From the NCBI GenBank assembly GCA_040772045.1, contig JAXGYV010000002.1, forward strand, positions 62,001 to 126,000: a stretch of DNA of 64,000 nucleotides. Reading direction: 5' to 3'. The stretch comes from JAXGYV01 sp040772045. GTDB taxonomy: Bacteria > Actinomycetota > Thermoleophilia > UBA2241. Position 1 is the first letter of the stretch. Every line of letters starts with the position of its first letter. The notes beneath the pieces are model-generated. The model was not told the origin of the DNA, did not search any database, and was given only the letters and a program-made list of their open reading frames with translations. The translations under genes and the position numbers were made by a program. Positions 35,405-44,277 of this stretch are shown piece by piece.

Positions 35405-36373
35405 CTAGGAGCCTTTGACGGCATCAGCGCGAGCGGCGAGCTTACGGTATTGGGGCTCGCGTTCCTTGAGCACCGTAGCTACGGGACTGGCGACGCAGAT
35501 GGTGGAGTACGCGCCAGAGACGATGCCCACAGTCAGTGCGAAGGCGAAGTCTTTGAGCGTATCTCCGCCGAAGATCAGGAGGCAGAGGACCGGCACAAGC
35601 GTGATGAGACTCGTATTGATGGAGCGCACGATGGTCTCGGCGACAGAGCGGTTCACCATGTTGCCGTAGCGCACAGAGCGCATGCGGGGGGTGTTCTCGC
35701 GGATGCGATCGAACACGATGACGTTGTCGTAGAGAGAGTAGCCGAGGATAGTGAGAATGGCGGCTACACTCCCCGTGGTGAGCTCGCGCCCCACCAGCGA
35801 GTACACGCCGATCACGACCAGGAGATCGTGACCGAGCGCGGCGAGCGCGCCGATGGCGTACTTCCACTCGAAGCGGATCGTGACGTAGATGAGGATGAGC
35901 ACCAGCGCCAGAGCGACGGCCTTGTACGATGCGGTGATAACGTCTCGCCCAAAGGTGGCGCCGACACTCTCCGATGCGTAGGCGCTGCCGCCGTCGGCGA
36001 TGATGAACTCTTCGTGGAGCGCGGCCTTCAGCGCGGCCTCTTGCCGCGGCGTGAGCGTATCCGTCTGGATCTGATAGGAGAACCGCTCGCCCGCCGCATC
36101 GCGGCTCTCTTGGATCACCGGGTTGCGGATGCCCTGTTCCTCGACGACCGTCCGTACGTCCGCCATGGTCACCGGCTGCGAGAACTCAACGCTCACACTC
36201 GTGCCCGTTCGAAACTCCAGCCCATACTGGATGCCGTCGATCGGGTTACCGCCACCGCGTATGAACATGCTGAGTAAACCGGCGCCGATGACCAACGCGC
36301 TGATGGCGAAGTACCACTTCTTATGGCCCATATAGTCGAACGTGAACAACCAGCGGAATCGCTGCATGAGCAT
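35405..36373 (-). CDS. secF: Preprotein translocase subunit SecF
   Basis: A 322-residue protein with six membrane helices, the SecF start FTFDYMGHKKWYFAISALVI, the periplasmic P1 region with VEFSQPVTMADVR, and the C-terminal block GSVAAILTILGYSLYDNVIV FDRIREN. SecF works with SecD to pull proteins across the membrane using proton motive force. It directly follows secD (stop and ATG adjacent), so the pair is co-translated. The start ATG at 36373 has a second in-frame ATG two codons later. Confidence 0.95.
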   Translation of the reverse strand: MLMQRFRWLFTFDYMGHKKWYFAISALVIGAGLLSMFIRGGGNPIDGIQYGLEFRTGTSVSVEFSQPVTMADVRTVVEEQGIRNPVIQESRDAAGERFSYQIQTDTLTPRQEAALKAALHEEFIIADGGSAYASESVGATFGRDVITASYKAVALALVLILIYVTIRFEWKYAIGALAALGHDLLVVIGVYSLVGRELTTGSVAAILTILGYSLYDNVIVFDRIRENTPRMRSVRYGNMVNRSVAETIVRSINTSLITLVPVLCLLIFGGDTLKDFAFALTVGIVSGAYSTICVASPVATVLKEREPQYRKLAARADAVKGS

Positions 36374-38065
36374 TTACCTACGCTTCTTGCGCTTCTTGGT
36401 GGAGCCGCGCCGCGCGGCGGAGGCGCGCTGCTGCTGCGGACGCCGCGGCGGCGTCTCGGCCGCGGCTTTGGTCCGTCCGGCCGCGGCCTCCTCGGCAGCG
36501 CCCTTCCCGTCGCCGGCGATTGCGGTGTCGGCGGCGGGACGCGCGTTCCGCGCGGCGGGACGCCGGCCGCGCCGTGAAGCGGCGGCGCTTCCCTGTTCCT
36601 CCTCACCTAGCGCCTCGAGGACTCCGTCGCCAAGACGCACGCCCATGAGCCCTCCTCGATTGAAGAACGCGAAGCGGCTCAGGATGCCGAGCATGGCACG
36701 CGTGGCGAGGATGGCCGTGAACATGCTGACCACCACGCCGATCATGAGGGTGAGGGCGAAGCCCTTGGGCTGCGACGTAGCGAAGTAGAACAGGACCAGC
36801 GCCGTGAGCAGGATGAGGATGTTGGCGTCCAGGATGGTTCGAAAGCCGCGACTGTACCCCGAGCTGACGGCCGAGCGCACGCTCTTGCCGTAGCGCACCT
36901 CTTCCTTGATGCGCTCGAACACCACGATGTTGGCGTCGACCGCCACGCCGATGGTGAGGATCATGCCGGCGATGCCGGGGAGCGTCAGCGTAACCGGCAC
37001 CGCATTGAAGACCCCCCAGAGCAGGATGCCGTAGATGACGAGGGCGAGGTCGGCGATGAGGCCGAGGAAGCGGTACACGGCGACCATGAAGATGAGCACG
37101 AGGCCCAAGCCGACCATGCCGGCGATGAGGGCCTGGCGCAGTGAGTCTTTGCCCAGCGTCGCCGATACCTGCTGCTTCTGGATCGGCTCCAGGGTCACCG
37201 GGAGGGCACCCGTATTCAGTACCAGCGCCAGGTTCTTGGCCTCCTGGAGCGTGAACGTACCGGTGATCTCCGCTTTGCCCCCCGAGATACCCTGCGGGTT
37301 CTCGGCGTAGTCGACGATGGGATCGGATTCCATGACGTTGTCGAGGACGATGGCGAAGGACTGGCTCTGCTGCTGCAGCGCGCCGCGAATGGCCAGAGCA
37401 CGCGTGACTTCCTCGAATTTCTTGCCACCTTGACCAGTGAAATCGATGAGCACGTTGGGGCGCCCTTGCTGGTCGAAGCCTTGCCGTGCGCTGTCGATGG
37501 CGTCGCCCACCATGGCCGGCTCGTGCTTGTACAGAAAATACAGCGTCTCGGTGTTACTGCCGAAGACGCCCGGCGGCGCCTCCACAATGCGGTAGGCGGC
37601 GACGTACTCATCCTTCTTGAGGAGCTCCAGGTCTTCCTTGGAGAGATCGCCCGCCGCGACATCGAGCAGCTTCTGCTTGCTCGCCTCTGGCCCGGCGATA
37701 CGCGTTTGGGAGTCGTCGTAGAACTCGAGCTGCGCGGTCTTGCCGATGGTCTGCAGCGCGTCTTCCGCATCCTTTACACCGGGCAGGGCGACGGCGATTT
37801 GGTCGGTGCCCTGCCGCTGCACCTGCGACTCCGTAACGCCCAGGCCGTTAACGCGCCGGTCCATGATGCCGATGGCCTTCTGCATTTGATCCGAGGAGGG
37901 CATCTTGCCGGCGCTAGTCTTGGCCTGGAACACCACCTCCAGACCGCCCTGCAGATCGAGCCCCAGGCGCGTCTTTTCGCCCGGGGGATAGATCAGGTAG
38001 ATGGCCACGCCGACGAGGGCGAGCACCACGGCGAGGACGAGCACGTGTATGTTCTGCTGCTTCAT
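36374..38065 (-). CDS. secD: Preprotein translocase subunit SecD
   Basis: A 563-residue protein. After the N-terminal helix (VLVLAVVLALVGVAIYLIYP) comes the diagnostic TRLGLDLQGGLEVVFQAKT, then the large P1 region with VNGLGVTESQVQRQGTDQI, and the six-helix RND part with IAGMILTIGVAVDANIVVFE RIKEE. An alanine- and lysine-rich tail of about 80 residues ends in a basic KKRKKRR cluster, longer than in model SecD proteins. I start at the ATG at 38065; an upstream GTG at 38104 is open but unsupported. The gene lies 139 bp after ftsZ on the same strand. Confidence 0.95.
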   Translation of the reverse strand: MKQQNIHVLVLAVVLALVGVAIYLIYPPGEKTRLGLDLQGGLEVVFQAKTSAGKMPSSDQMQKAIGIMDRRVNGLGVTESQVQRQGTDQIAVALPGVKDAEDALQTIGKTAQLEFYDDSQTRIAGPEASKQKLLDVAAGDLSKEDLELLKKDEYVAAYRIVEAPPGVFGSNTETLYFLYKHEPAMVGDAIDSARQGFDQQGRPNVLIDFTGQGGKKFEEVTRALAIRGALQQQSQSFAIVLDNVMESDPIVDYAENPQGISGGKAEITGTFTLQEAKNLALVLNTGALPVTLEPIQKQQVSATLGKDSLRQALIAGMVGLGLVLIFMVAVYRFLGLIADLALVIYGILLWGVFNAVPVTLTLPGIAGMILTIGVAVDANIVVFERIKEEVRYGKSVRSAVSSGYSRGFRTILDANILILLTALVLFYFATSQPKGFALTLMIGVVVSMFTAILATRAMLGILSRFAFFNRGGLMGVRLGDGVLEALGEEEQGSAAASRRGRRPAARNARPAADTAIAGDGKGAAEEAAAGRTKAAAETPPRRPQQQRASAARRGSTKKRKKRR

Positions 38066-38204
38066 GGATACAAAGCCTGGCCCTGCGTCGCGTTTGGCTT
38101 CCACACCGGGCCGCCGTCCGGCGAGCCCGCAGTCGGCAGAGCATACGGGACGGGAGGCGAGGCGTGCAATCCGCGCTGAGCCGAACCCCAGCGGCGGGCC
38201 TGGC

Positions 38205-39299
38205 TCACCTGTCTTTCAGGAAACTCGGGATGTCGAGAACATCCTCGCTCACTTCGAACGAGGGTTTCTCTTGCGCGCCGAAGAGCGGCGCCTCGTCGGC
38301 CGGCGCGGGCTGCTCGGCACGCTCGGCTGGCGCCGGCATTTGGGCCGCCGCCTCGGCGTCGAAGCCGGTGGCGATCACCGTCACCCGGACTTCGTCGCCC
38401 AGAGCGCTGTCGATGACGGCGCCGAAGATGATGTTGCACTCCGCGTCCGCGGCGCTGGAGATGATCTCGGCCGCCTCGTTAATCTCGAACAAGCCCAGGT
38501 CGCTCCCGCCGGTGATGTTGAGCAAGATACCATGGGCGCCCTCGATGCCGGCCTCCAGCAGTGGCGAGCTGATGGCCGCCCGCGCGGCCTCCACCGCGCG
38601 GCTCTCGCCGCTGGCCACGCCGATGCCCATGAGGGCGGAGCCCGCCTCTTTCATGATGGTGCGCACATCGGCGAAGTCGAGGTTGATGAGCCCCGGAACC
38701 GTGATGAGGTCGGTGATCCCCTGTACACCCTGGCGCAGCACGTCGTCGGCTACCTTGAACGCATCGATGATGGACGTGCGGCGCTCGACAACCTGCAGCA
38801 AGCGATCGTTGGGGATGATGATGAGCGTATCGACCTTGTCGCCGAGCGCGCGGATGCCCGCCTCGGCCTGGCTGGCGCGCCGCTTCCCCTCGAAGGCGAA
38901 GGGCCGCGTGACCACACCGACCGTGAGGGCACCCAGCTCACGCGCTAACTCCGCGATGACCGGAGCGGCGCCGGTACCCGTTCCGCCACCCTTGCCGGCA
39001 GTGACGAAGACCATGTCGGCACCCTTGAGGGCGTCGCGCAGCTCGTCTTTGCTCTCCACCGCGGCCTGGTAACCGATCGTTGGGTTGGCGCCAGCCCCCA
39101 AACCGCGGGTGATCTTGCTGCCGATGTGGATCTTGACGTCCGCATCGCACATCTGCAGCGCCTGCGCATCGGTGTTGACGGCGATGAACTCGACCCCGCG
39201 CAAGCCGGCATCGACCATGCGGTTCACGGCGTTGGTGCCGCCACCGCCCACGCCGACCACCTTGATCACGGCCAGGTAGTTCGTCGAGGCGTCCATCAT
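38205..39299 (-). CDS. ftsZ: Cell division protein FtsZ
   Basis: The tubulin-like GTPase that forms the division ring. 364 residues with the GTP-binding signature GGGTGTGAAPV at residues 104-114, VNTDAQAL near 42 and the T7-loop NLDFADVRTIM. The linker is short (~30 residues) and the C-terminal peptide is DIPSFLKDR, like the SepF-binding tail of actinobacteria and Firmicutes without FtsA. GGAGGG lies eight bases before the ATG at 39299. It has its own strong promoter (39469-39497) in addition to the upstream division cluster. Confidence 0.97.
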   Translation of the reverse strand: MMDASTNYLAVIKVVGVGGGGTNAVNRMVDAGLRGVEFIAVNTDAQALQMCDADVKIHIGSKITRGLGAGANPTIGYQAAVESKDELRDALKGADMVFVTAGKGGGTGTGAAPVIAELARELGALTVGVVTRPFAFEGKRRASQAEAGIRALGDKVDTLIIIPNDRLLQVVERRTSIIDAFKVADDVLRQGVQGITDLITVPGLINLDFADVRTIMKEAGSALMGIGVASGESRAVEAARAAISSPLLEAGIEGAHGILLNITGGSDLGLFEINEAAEIISSAADAECNIIFGAVIDSALGDEVRVTVIATGFDAEAAAQMPAPAERAEQPAPADEAPLFGAQEKPSFEVSEDVLDIPSFLKDR

Positions 39300-39468
39300 T
39301 ATGACAACCCTCCTGTCAGGGTCGAGGCTCGTCGCCGGATGCTCCGCTGCTGCGGCGGCTCAGGATCTCGGCACTATCGTCCACCAGTTAGTGAACTTCT
39401 TTTTCGTCGTTGTGCGGCTGTTTTACTGCCGCGGAACCCTCAATCACTGCTTGAGACCTCTCTACGCA

Positions 39469-39497
39469 AGCATAGAGCCCGCTCGAGTGGGTGTCAA
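39469..39497 (-). promoter_or_regulatory. Sigma-A-type promoter for ftsZ
   Basis: The minus strand has a perfect TTGACA (39492-39497) and TATGCT (39469-39474) with exactly 17 bp between them. Transcription would start around 39462, about 160 bases before the ftsZ ATG. Best promoter match found in the window. Confidence 0.72.
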
Positions 39498-39526
39498 ACA
39501 CCCGTACACCGCGCCCACATGGCGGC

Positions 39527-40318
39527 TTACACATCCGGCCGCGCCACGGGACGATCGGGCACCACCGCATCGATGTACGTGACCCGGATGCGCCGCCGTT
39601 CGTAGAAGCTCAGGACCGCCTCCACCGCGGCACACTTGGCGGACAGCTCGTCCCTCGAGCCGAGCTCCACCACCGCCCCGGCGCGCGTGCGCAGCCGCAG
39701 GCCCTTCGCCGTGGAACGCACCAGTACAAGCTGCTGCCGCAGCCGCGGAGAGGCCGTGCGGAGCACCGCGAGCGCGTCGCGCACGGCCGTATCGGTGGTA
39801 TCAGTGCGCGGCCGCAGGCTGCCGGCGGTGGCGGTGAACGGCAGCCGCAGAGCGGCCTTCGGAGGGCCGCCGCGCAGAGCGACAGCCACCTTGCGACGTT
39901 CCCTGCCGATGGCGGCCAGTACCCTCCCCTCGTCCGAGACGAGGTACCAGCTGCCCGTGGAGAGAACGTACAAGGCCGGTGTGTGCTCCGTGAGGTGCAC
40001 CACCAGGGTCGAGGGGAAGTCCCGATCCACCTCCACCGAGGCGAGGAAGACCAGTGGCTGCAGAACGCGTTCCACCTCCGCGCTGCGCACCGTGAACAGG
40101 TTGTGACTCAGGAACGCCTGCCGCAAGAGCTTCACGGAACGCTGCGCGGACACGCGTTCCGCGCCCTCGACGCGGATGTGACGAATCTGAAAAGCGGACG
40201 CGCGGCTTCCCCAGGCGTAGATGGAGCCGGGCACCGCTAGAAACGCCGCCGTGAGGGCGAGCGAGATCAGCAAGCGTGAACGCCGGAAGCCACGCCGGCC
40301 GGCTCTTCGTGCTCTCAT
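39527..40318 (-). CDS. ftsQ: Cell division protein FtsQ
   Basis: A bitopic division protein bridging FtsL/FtsB-type partners to the ring. 263 residues: basic cytoplasmic N-terminus (MRARRAGRRGFRRSR), one membrane helix (~17-36), a POTRA domain (FQIRHIRVEGAERVS... to VHLTEHTPALYVL) and the FtsQ beta domain with WYLVSDEGRVLA. It lies between murC and ftsZ, the classic location. Gap to ftsZ is 227 bp and contains the ftsZ promoter. No ftsA gene follows. Confidence 0.92.
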   Translation of the reverse strand: MRARRAGRRGFRRSRLLISLALTAAFLAVPGSIYAWGSRASAFQIRHIRVEGAERVSAQRSVKLLRQAFLSHNLFTVRSAEVERVLQPLVFLASVEVDRDFPSTLVVHLTEHTPALYVLSTGSWYLVSDEGRVLAAIGRERRKVAVALRGGPPKAALRLPFTATAGSLRPRTDTTDTAVRDALAVLRTASPRLRQQLVLVRSTAKGLRLRTRAGAVVELGSRDELSAKCAAVEAVLSFYERRRIRVTYIDAVVPDRPVARPDV

Positions 40319-40397
40319 CGGTCGGCGTTCCCTCCCCTCGGCCGTGTCGAGTGGCGCAGCACCGGAGTCGAAGGCCAGAAGACCCGGTGTACAGAGG

Positions 40398-41831
40398 CTA
40401 TTCGCCGTGCCGTGCGAGGTCTCCTTGGCGCTTCTTCAGCGCCGCCAGCAACTCCTCGCCGGCATGGAACACATCGCCGGCCCCAAGCGTGAGCACCATA
40501 TCGCCTGGAGCGACCCGCCCCTGCAGGTACCGCACCACGTCGGCGAGGCGTGGCAGATACGCCACGGGTCCACTCGGACGTTCGGCAAGATAGGCGTCGA
40601 CCACCAGCTTGCCTGTCACCCCAGGCTCCGGCTCCTCGCGAGAGGCGAAGATGTCGGTAACCACCGCTTCGTCGGCGAGTGTGAGCGCACGGCCGAACTC
40701 GCGCTGCAGGTACCGCGTACGCGAGTACAGATGCGGCTGAAACACGGCGATCACCCGATGGTGATCGCCGAGGCGAGCCGCGCGAATCGTGGCGACCAAC
40801 TCACTGGGATGGTGCGCGTAATCGTCCACCACGACCACGCCGCTATGCCGACCGACCTCCTGAAAGCGGCGGGCGGCGCCGCTGAACCCACCAAGGCAGG
40901 GCGCGGCCTCGGCGAGCGGCACACCGGCACGCTCCAGCACGGCCAGCGCGCAGAGCGCGTTGAGCACGTTGTGTTCGCCCGGCACCCGCAGCTCGACCGA
41001 TGTGACCGCCTCACCATCGCGCAGCACGGTGAAACGGCTGCCACCGGAATCCATCCGCTCCACGGCAGCCACATAGGAGGCGCCCCCCGCCGGGGAGCCA
41101 GCCGTGCCGGCGAGCGCGCACAGGACGGCCTTGGCGGGCGTCTCCGCCGCCAGATACTCTCCCCCGCTGCCGGCGACCAGCACGAGGAGGCCCGTCGGCG
41201 GCAGCAGCCGGGCGAAGCGCTGGAACACGTCCTTGACCCCCTGGAGGCAGCTGTAGTGCGCGTGGTGGTCGAGTTCCACATTGGTGACCACGCCGATCTC
41301 GGGACGCAGGAACAGCAGGCTCCCATCGCTCTCGTCGGCCTCGGCGACCAGCCAGTCGCCGTCCCCGACCCCCGCGTTGGACCCAATGTCGTTGACCTCG
41401 CCGCCGATGAGGAACGTCGGCGCCCTGCCGCACTCATGCAGAGCATGGGCGATCATCGACGAGGTCGTGGTCTTGCCGTGCGTGCCCGCCACGGCGATAC
41501 CACGCCGCATCGCCATGACCCGCGCCAGCATCTCGGCGCGCTGCAGCACGGGCAGCCCGCGGCGACGCGCCTCCGCGAGCTCGGGGTTCGATTCTGGAAT
41601 AGCGGAGGAGATGACCACCAGCGCCGCCGCGCCGAGGTTGTCCTCGGCGTGTCCGATGGTAACAGCGACGCCGTCGGCCTCGATCAGTCGCGTATACCGG
41701 CTCGACTTGAGATCCGACCCTGTCACCTTGACGCCGAGGCGCGCGAGCACCAGGGCGATGGCGCTCATGCCGGCCCCGCCGATCCCTATGAAATGCACCG
41801 GCTGAGGGATGGTGTGCCGTCGTTCGCTCAC
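40398..41831 (-). CDS. murC: UDP-N-acetylmuramate--L-alanine ligase
   Basis: MurC adds the first L-alanine to UDP-MurNAc. 477 residues with the N-terminal Rossmann motif VHFIGIGGAGMSAIALVLAR, the ATP-binding loop AGTHGKTTTSSMIAH and the C-terminal VVDDYAHHPSELVATI. Start: GTG at 41831, which overlaps the murG TGA by 3-4 bp, with AGGAG just upstream. The frame is open to 42029 inside murG but that stretch is unrelated. Part of the minus-strand division cluster. Confidence 0.96.
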   Translation of the reverse strand: MSERRHTIPQPVHFIGIGGAGMSAIALVLARLGVKVTGSDLKSSRYTRLIEADGVAVTIGHAEDNLGAAALVVISSAIPESNPELAEARRRGLPVLQRAEMLARVMAMRRGIAVAGTHGKTTTSSMIAHALHECGRAPTFLIGGEVNDIGSNAGVGDGDWLVAEADESDGSLLFLRPEIGVVTNVELDHHAHYSCLQGVKDVFQRFARLLPPTGLLVLVAGSGGEYLAAETPAKAVLCALAGTAGSPAGGASYVAAVERMDSGGSRFTVLRDGEAVTSVELRVPGEHNVLNALCALAVLERAGVPLAEAAPCLGGFSGAARRFQEVGRHSGVVVVDDYAHHPSELVATIRAARLGDHHRVIAVFQPHLYSRTRYLQREFGRALTLADEAVVTDIFASREEPEPGVTGKLVVDAYLAERPSGPVAYLPRLADVVRYLQGRVAPGDMVLTLGAGDVFHAGEELLAALKKRQGDLARHGE

Positions 41832-42925
41832 CCGCGCTCCTTCACAAGACGTTCGATCTCGTCGACCACCTGTACCGTGGCCTGTGGTCGGCCCAACTGC
41901 CTGCTCGCGGCGGCCATCGCCCGGAGCCGTGAGGGATCGGCGAGCAGTCCGTGGACGAGCCGGCCGAGGAGATCTGCGTTCAGCGCGGCGTCGTCCACCA
42001 CTAGTGCCGCCCCGCCCTGTTCTGCCCACTGCGCGTTCTTCCGCTGGTGGTCGGCGGTGGCATACGGATACGGCACCAGGATGGCCGGGCGGCCGAGCGC
42101 GGCGATCTCGGCCAGAGAACCGCCCGAGCGGCCGACCACCAGGTCGGCCGCCGCCATGGCATCGGCCAGATGGTCAGTGTAGGCAAGCAGGCGGTAGCGC
42201 TCAACCGGCGCGCCACGGCGTTCGACCTCGGCCCGTACCTCTTGGTAGTTCCGTTCTCCACATACGTGGATGACCTGGAAGGCGAGATCGCGAGTGGCGA
42301 AGGCGTCCAGACAGGCACGGTTGATGCTCTGCGCCCCTTGGCTGCCGCCGAACACCAGGACTACGGGCAACACGGGGATGAGCCCAAAGGAGGCCAGGCC
42401 GGCTTCGCGGCTGGCCTCGAGTTGGCGCCGCGAGAGCGGCCGTCCCGTGACCACGAACTTCTCCGATTCCAGGCCGGCGATGGGAAAGCTGAGGCAGAGG
42501 CGGCGCACGAACGGCTTGAGGAGGCGATTGGTGACGCCCAGATGGGCGTCGGCCTCGAGCGCCACGCCCGGAATGCCGCGCAGTGCGCCGAGCAACACCA
42601 CGGGCCCGCTCAAATACCCGCCGGCGCCGACTACGCAGTGCGGCTGGCGGCGGCTGAGGATCCGCCAGGTACGCGGAGCCGCCGCCGCCAGAAGGAACAA
42701 GGTCCGCAGATTGGCGCGCGCCAGGAGCCGCCGCTCGAAGCCGCGCATCTCCAGCGCGTCCGCCTCCCAGGTACCCTGGAGGCGGGCGAACTGCGAGGGC
42801 GTCGTGACGAAGCTGACTCGCGCGCCGCGAGCAGCCAGCTCTTCAGCGACCGCCAGAGCGGGCGCCATGTGGCCGCCCGTGCCCCCGGCTGCTATGAGCA
42901 CGTTTGCGCCGTTCAGGGGTGGCAA
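41828..42925 (-). CDS. murG: UDP-GlcNAc:undecaprenyl-PP-MurNAc-pentapeptide GlcNAc transferase
   Basis: MurG makes lipid II on the inner face of the membrane. 365 residues with VLIAAGGTGGHMAPALAVAE at the start, GGYLSGPVVLLG, VLVFGGSQGAQSIN and the UDP-GlcNAc loop GRSGGSLAEIAALGRPAILVP. The start is a TTG at 42925 with GGAGGAG eight bases upstream. This places its first 83 bases inside the ftsW reading frame, an unusually long overlap. The end overlaps murC by 4 bp. Confidence 0.95.
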   Translation of the reverse strand: MPPLNGANVLIAAGGTGGHMAPALAVAEELAARGARVSFVTTPSQFARLQGTWEADALEMRGFERRLLARANLRTLFLLAAAAPRTWRILSRRQPHCVVGAGGYLSGPVVLLGALRGIPGVALEADAHLGVTNRLLKPFVRRLCLSFPIAGLESEKFVVTGRPLSRRQLEASREAGLASFGLIPVLPVVLVFGGSQGAQSINRACLDAFATRDLAFQVIHVCGERNYQEVRAEVERRGAPVERYRLLAYTDHLADAMAAADLVVGRSGGSLAEIAALGRPAILVPYPYATADHQRKNAQWAEQGGAALVVDDAALNADLLGRLVHGLLADPSRLRAMAAASRQLGRPQATVQVVDEIERLVKERG

Positions 42926-44276
42926 CGATGAAACTCCTCCGATTGGTTGCTATGTTCAGCAAGACACCCACGCTCGCCAGTACGGCCAACAAGCTCGTAC
43001 CGCCGCAAGATACCAGCGGCAACGGAACGCCGAGGATTGGCAGCAGGCCAAGCGCCGCGGCGATGTTCAGGACCGCCTGCACCGCGATACCCGTGGTGAC
43101 CCCCACCGCGACCAGTCTCCCGAAGGGCTCGCGACACTCCAGGGCGATGCGCAGGCCCGCCCACGTGAACAGGACGTAGAGCCCGATGAGGAGGCAGAGG
43201 CCGAACAGACCGAGCTCTTCGCCGATGATGCTGGCGATCATGTCCGTGGTCGCCTCCGGCAGGTATCCGGTCTTCTGTACCGACTCCCCCAGCCCCACCC
43301 CAAACAGGTGGCCCGAGGCCACCGAGATCAGCGACTGCGTCGCTTGAAAACCGCCGTCCGCGGCATCCGCCCACGGGTCGAGGAAGGCCAGGAATCGATT
43401 GAGGCGGTAGGGCTCGATGAGGACGAGCATCGCCGCCAGCACGGGCAAGAGGGCCGCGACGCTCAGGAGGTACCGCCAGCGCACGCCGGCGGCCACCAGA
43501 ACCGCGCCGACGCCGACCACGAGGACCGCGGTGGTGCTGAGGTCCTTGCCGAGGAGGATGAGCAGGGCGAACGGCACGACCGCCATACAGATGACGAACA
43601 CGAAGCGGCCGAAACGATCCATTTCCTTCGGCCGCTTGGTGATGAGCGCCGCGGCGAGCACGATCGCTCCGAGCTTGGCGAACTCGCTCGGCTGCAGCGA
43701 TGACCCACCGACGTCCAGCCAGCGCTGAGCGCCGTTCACCTCAACCCCGACTCCCGGGACGAGTACCACGGCGATCAGCGCGCAGATCCCCCCCGCGAGC
43801 GGCCACGCCAGACGGCGCCACAGTACGTAGTCGATACGCGACAGCGCGCCCATGGCGGCCAGACCCACCACGGCGAACAGCACCTGCCGCTTCAGGTAGT
43901 AGAAGCTCGATCCGTAAGTGAAGTAAGCGTGCGCCGTGGACGCGCTGTAGGCCATCACGATGCCGAACATGAGCAGCAGGAGCGTGGCGATCAGGAAGAG
44001 CCGGCGGCTCACCAGCCCCGGAGGGGTGGCAAGAGCCCCCGCCGCCCTGCTGGGCGACGTGAGGTCGAACGCGACCTGCCCCTCCGCCACGGCGGTGCGC
44101 CGCGGCACGCGCGCGGGTCGTGGTGCGTGCTCGGCTCGTCGCGCCGCGATCGGCCGCCGTGGCGCGGTCGGCCGCCGTGGCGCACGCTCGGCCGCCGGCG
44201 ACGCCCGCAACGCGACGTCGACCCAGTCGGGAAAGCTGAGCTGATCGTCGTTTCGCTTGGCCCTGCGCCCGCTCAC
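42843..44276 (-). CDS. ftsW: Peptidoglycan glycosyltransferase FtsW
   Basis: A SEDS-family polymerase working with PbpB at the septum. 477 residues: a long basic N-terminal tail (~95 residues), ten membrane helices, KRQVLFAVVGLAAMGALSRID, the conserved QRWLDVGGSSLQPSEFAKL and FQATQSLISVASGHLFGVGL, and the C-terminal LPLVSCGGTSLLAVLASVG. The C-terminal tail overlaps murG by 83 bp. It starts at a GTG one base after the murD stop. SEDS rather than RodA identity follows from its place in the cluster. Confidence 0.94.
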   Translation of the reverse strand: MSGRRAKRNDDQLSFPDWVDVALRASPAAERAPRRPTAPRRPIAARRAEHAPRPARVPRRTAVAEGQVAFDLTSPSRAAGALATPPGLVSRRLFLIATLLLLMFGIVMAYSASTAHAYFTYGSSFYYLKRQVLFAVVGLAAMGALSRIDYVLWRRLAWPLAGGICALIAVVLVPGVGVEVNGAQRWLDVGGSSLQPSEFAKLGAIVLAAALITKRPKEMDRFGRFVFVICMAVVPFALLILLGKDLSTTAVLVVGVGAVLVAAGVRWRYLLSVAALLPVLAAMLVLIEPYRLNRFLAFLDPWADAADGGFQATQSLISVASGHLFGVGLGESVQKTGYLPEATTDMIASIIGEELGLFGLCLLIGLYVLFTWAGLRIALECREPFGRLVAVGVTTGIAVQAVLNIAAALGLLPILGVPLPLVSCGGTSLLAVLASVGVLLNIATNRRSFIVATPERRKRAHSSRGHGRPHGARSGGR

Positions 44277-44277
44277 C

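Noticed and set aside
40221..42182. 653-residue plus-strand open frame
   Set aside because: Antisense to murC/murG, which are certain; low-complexity arginine/histidine-rich translation.
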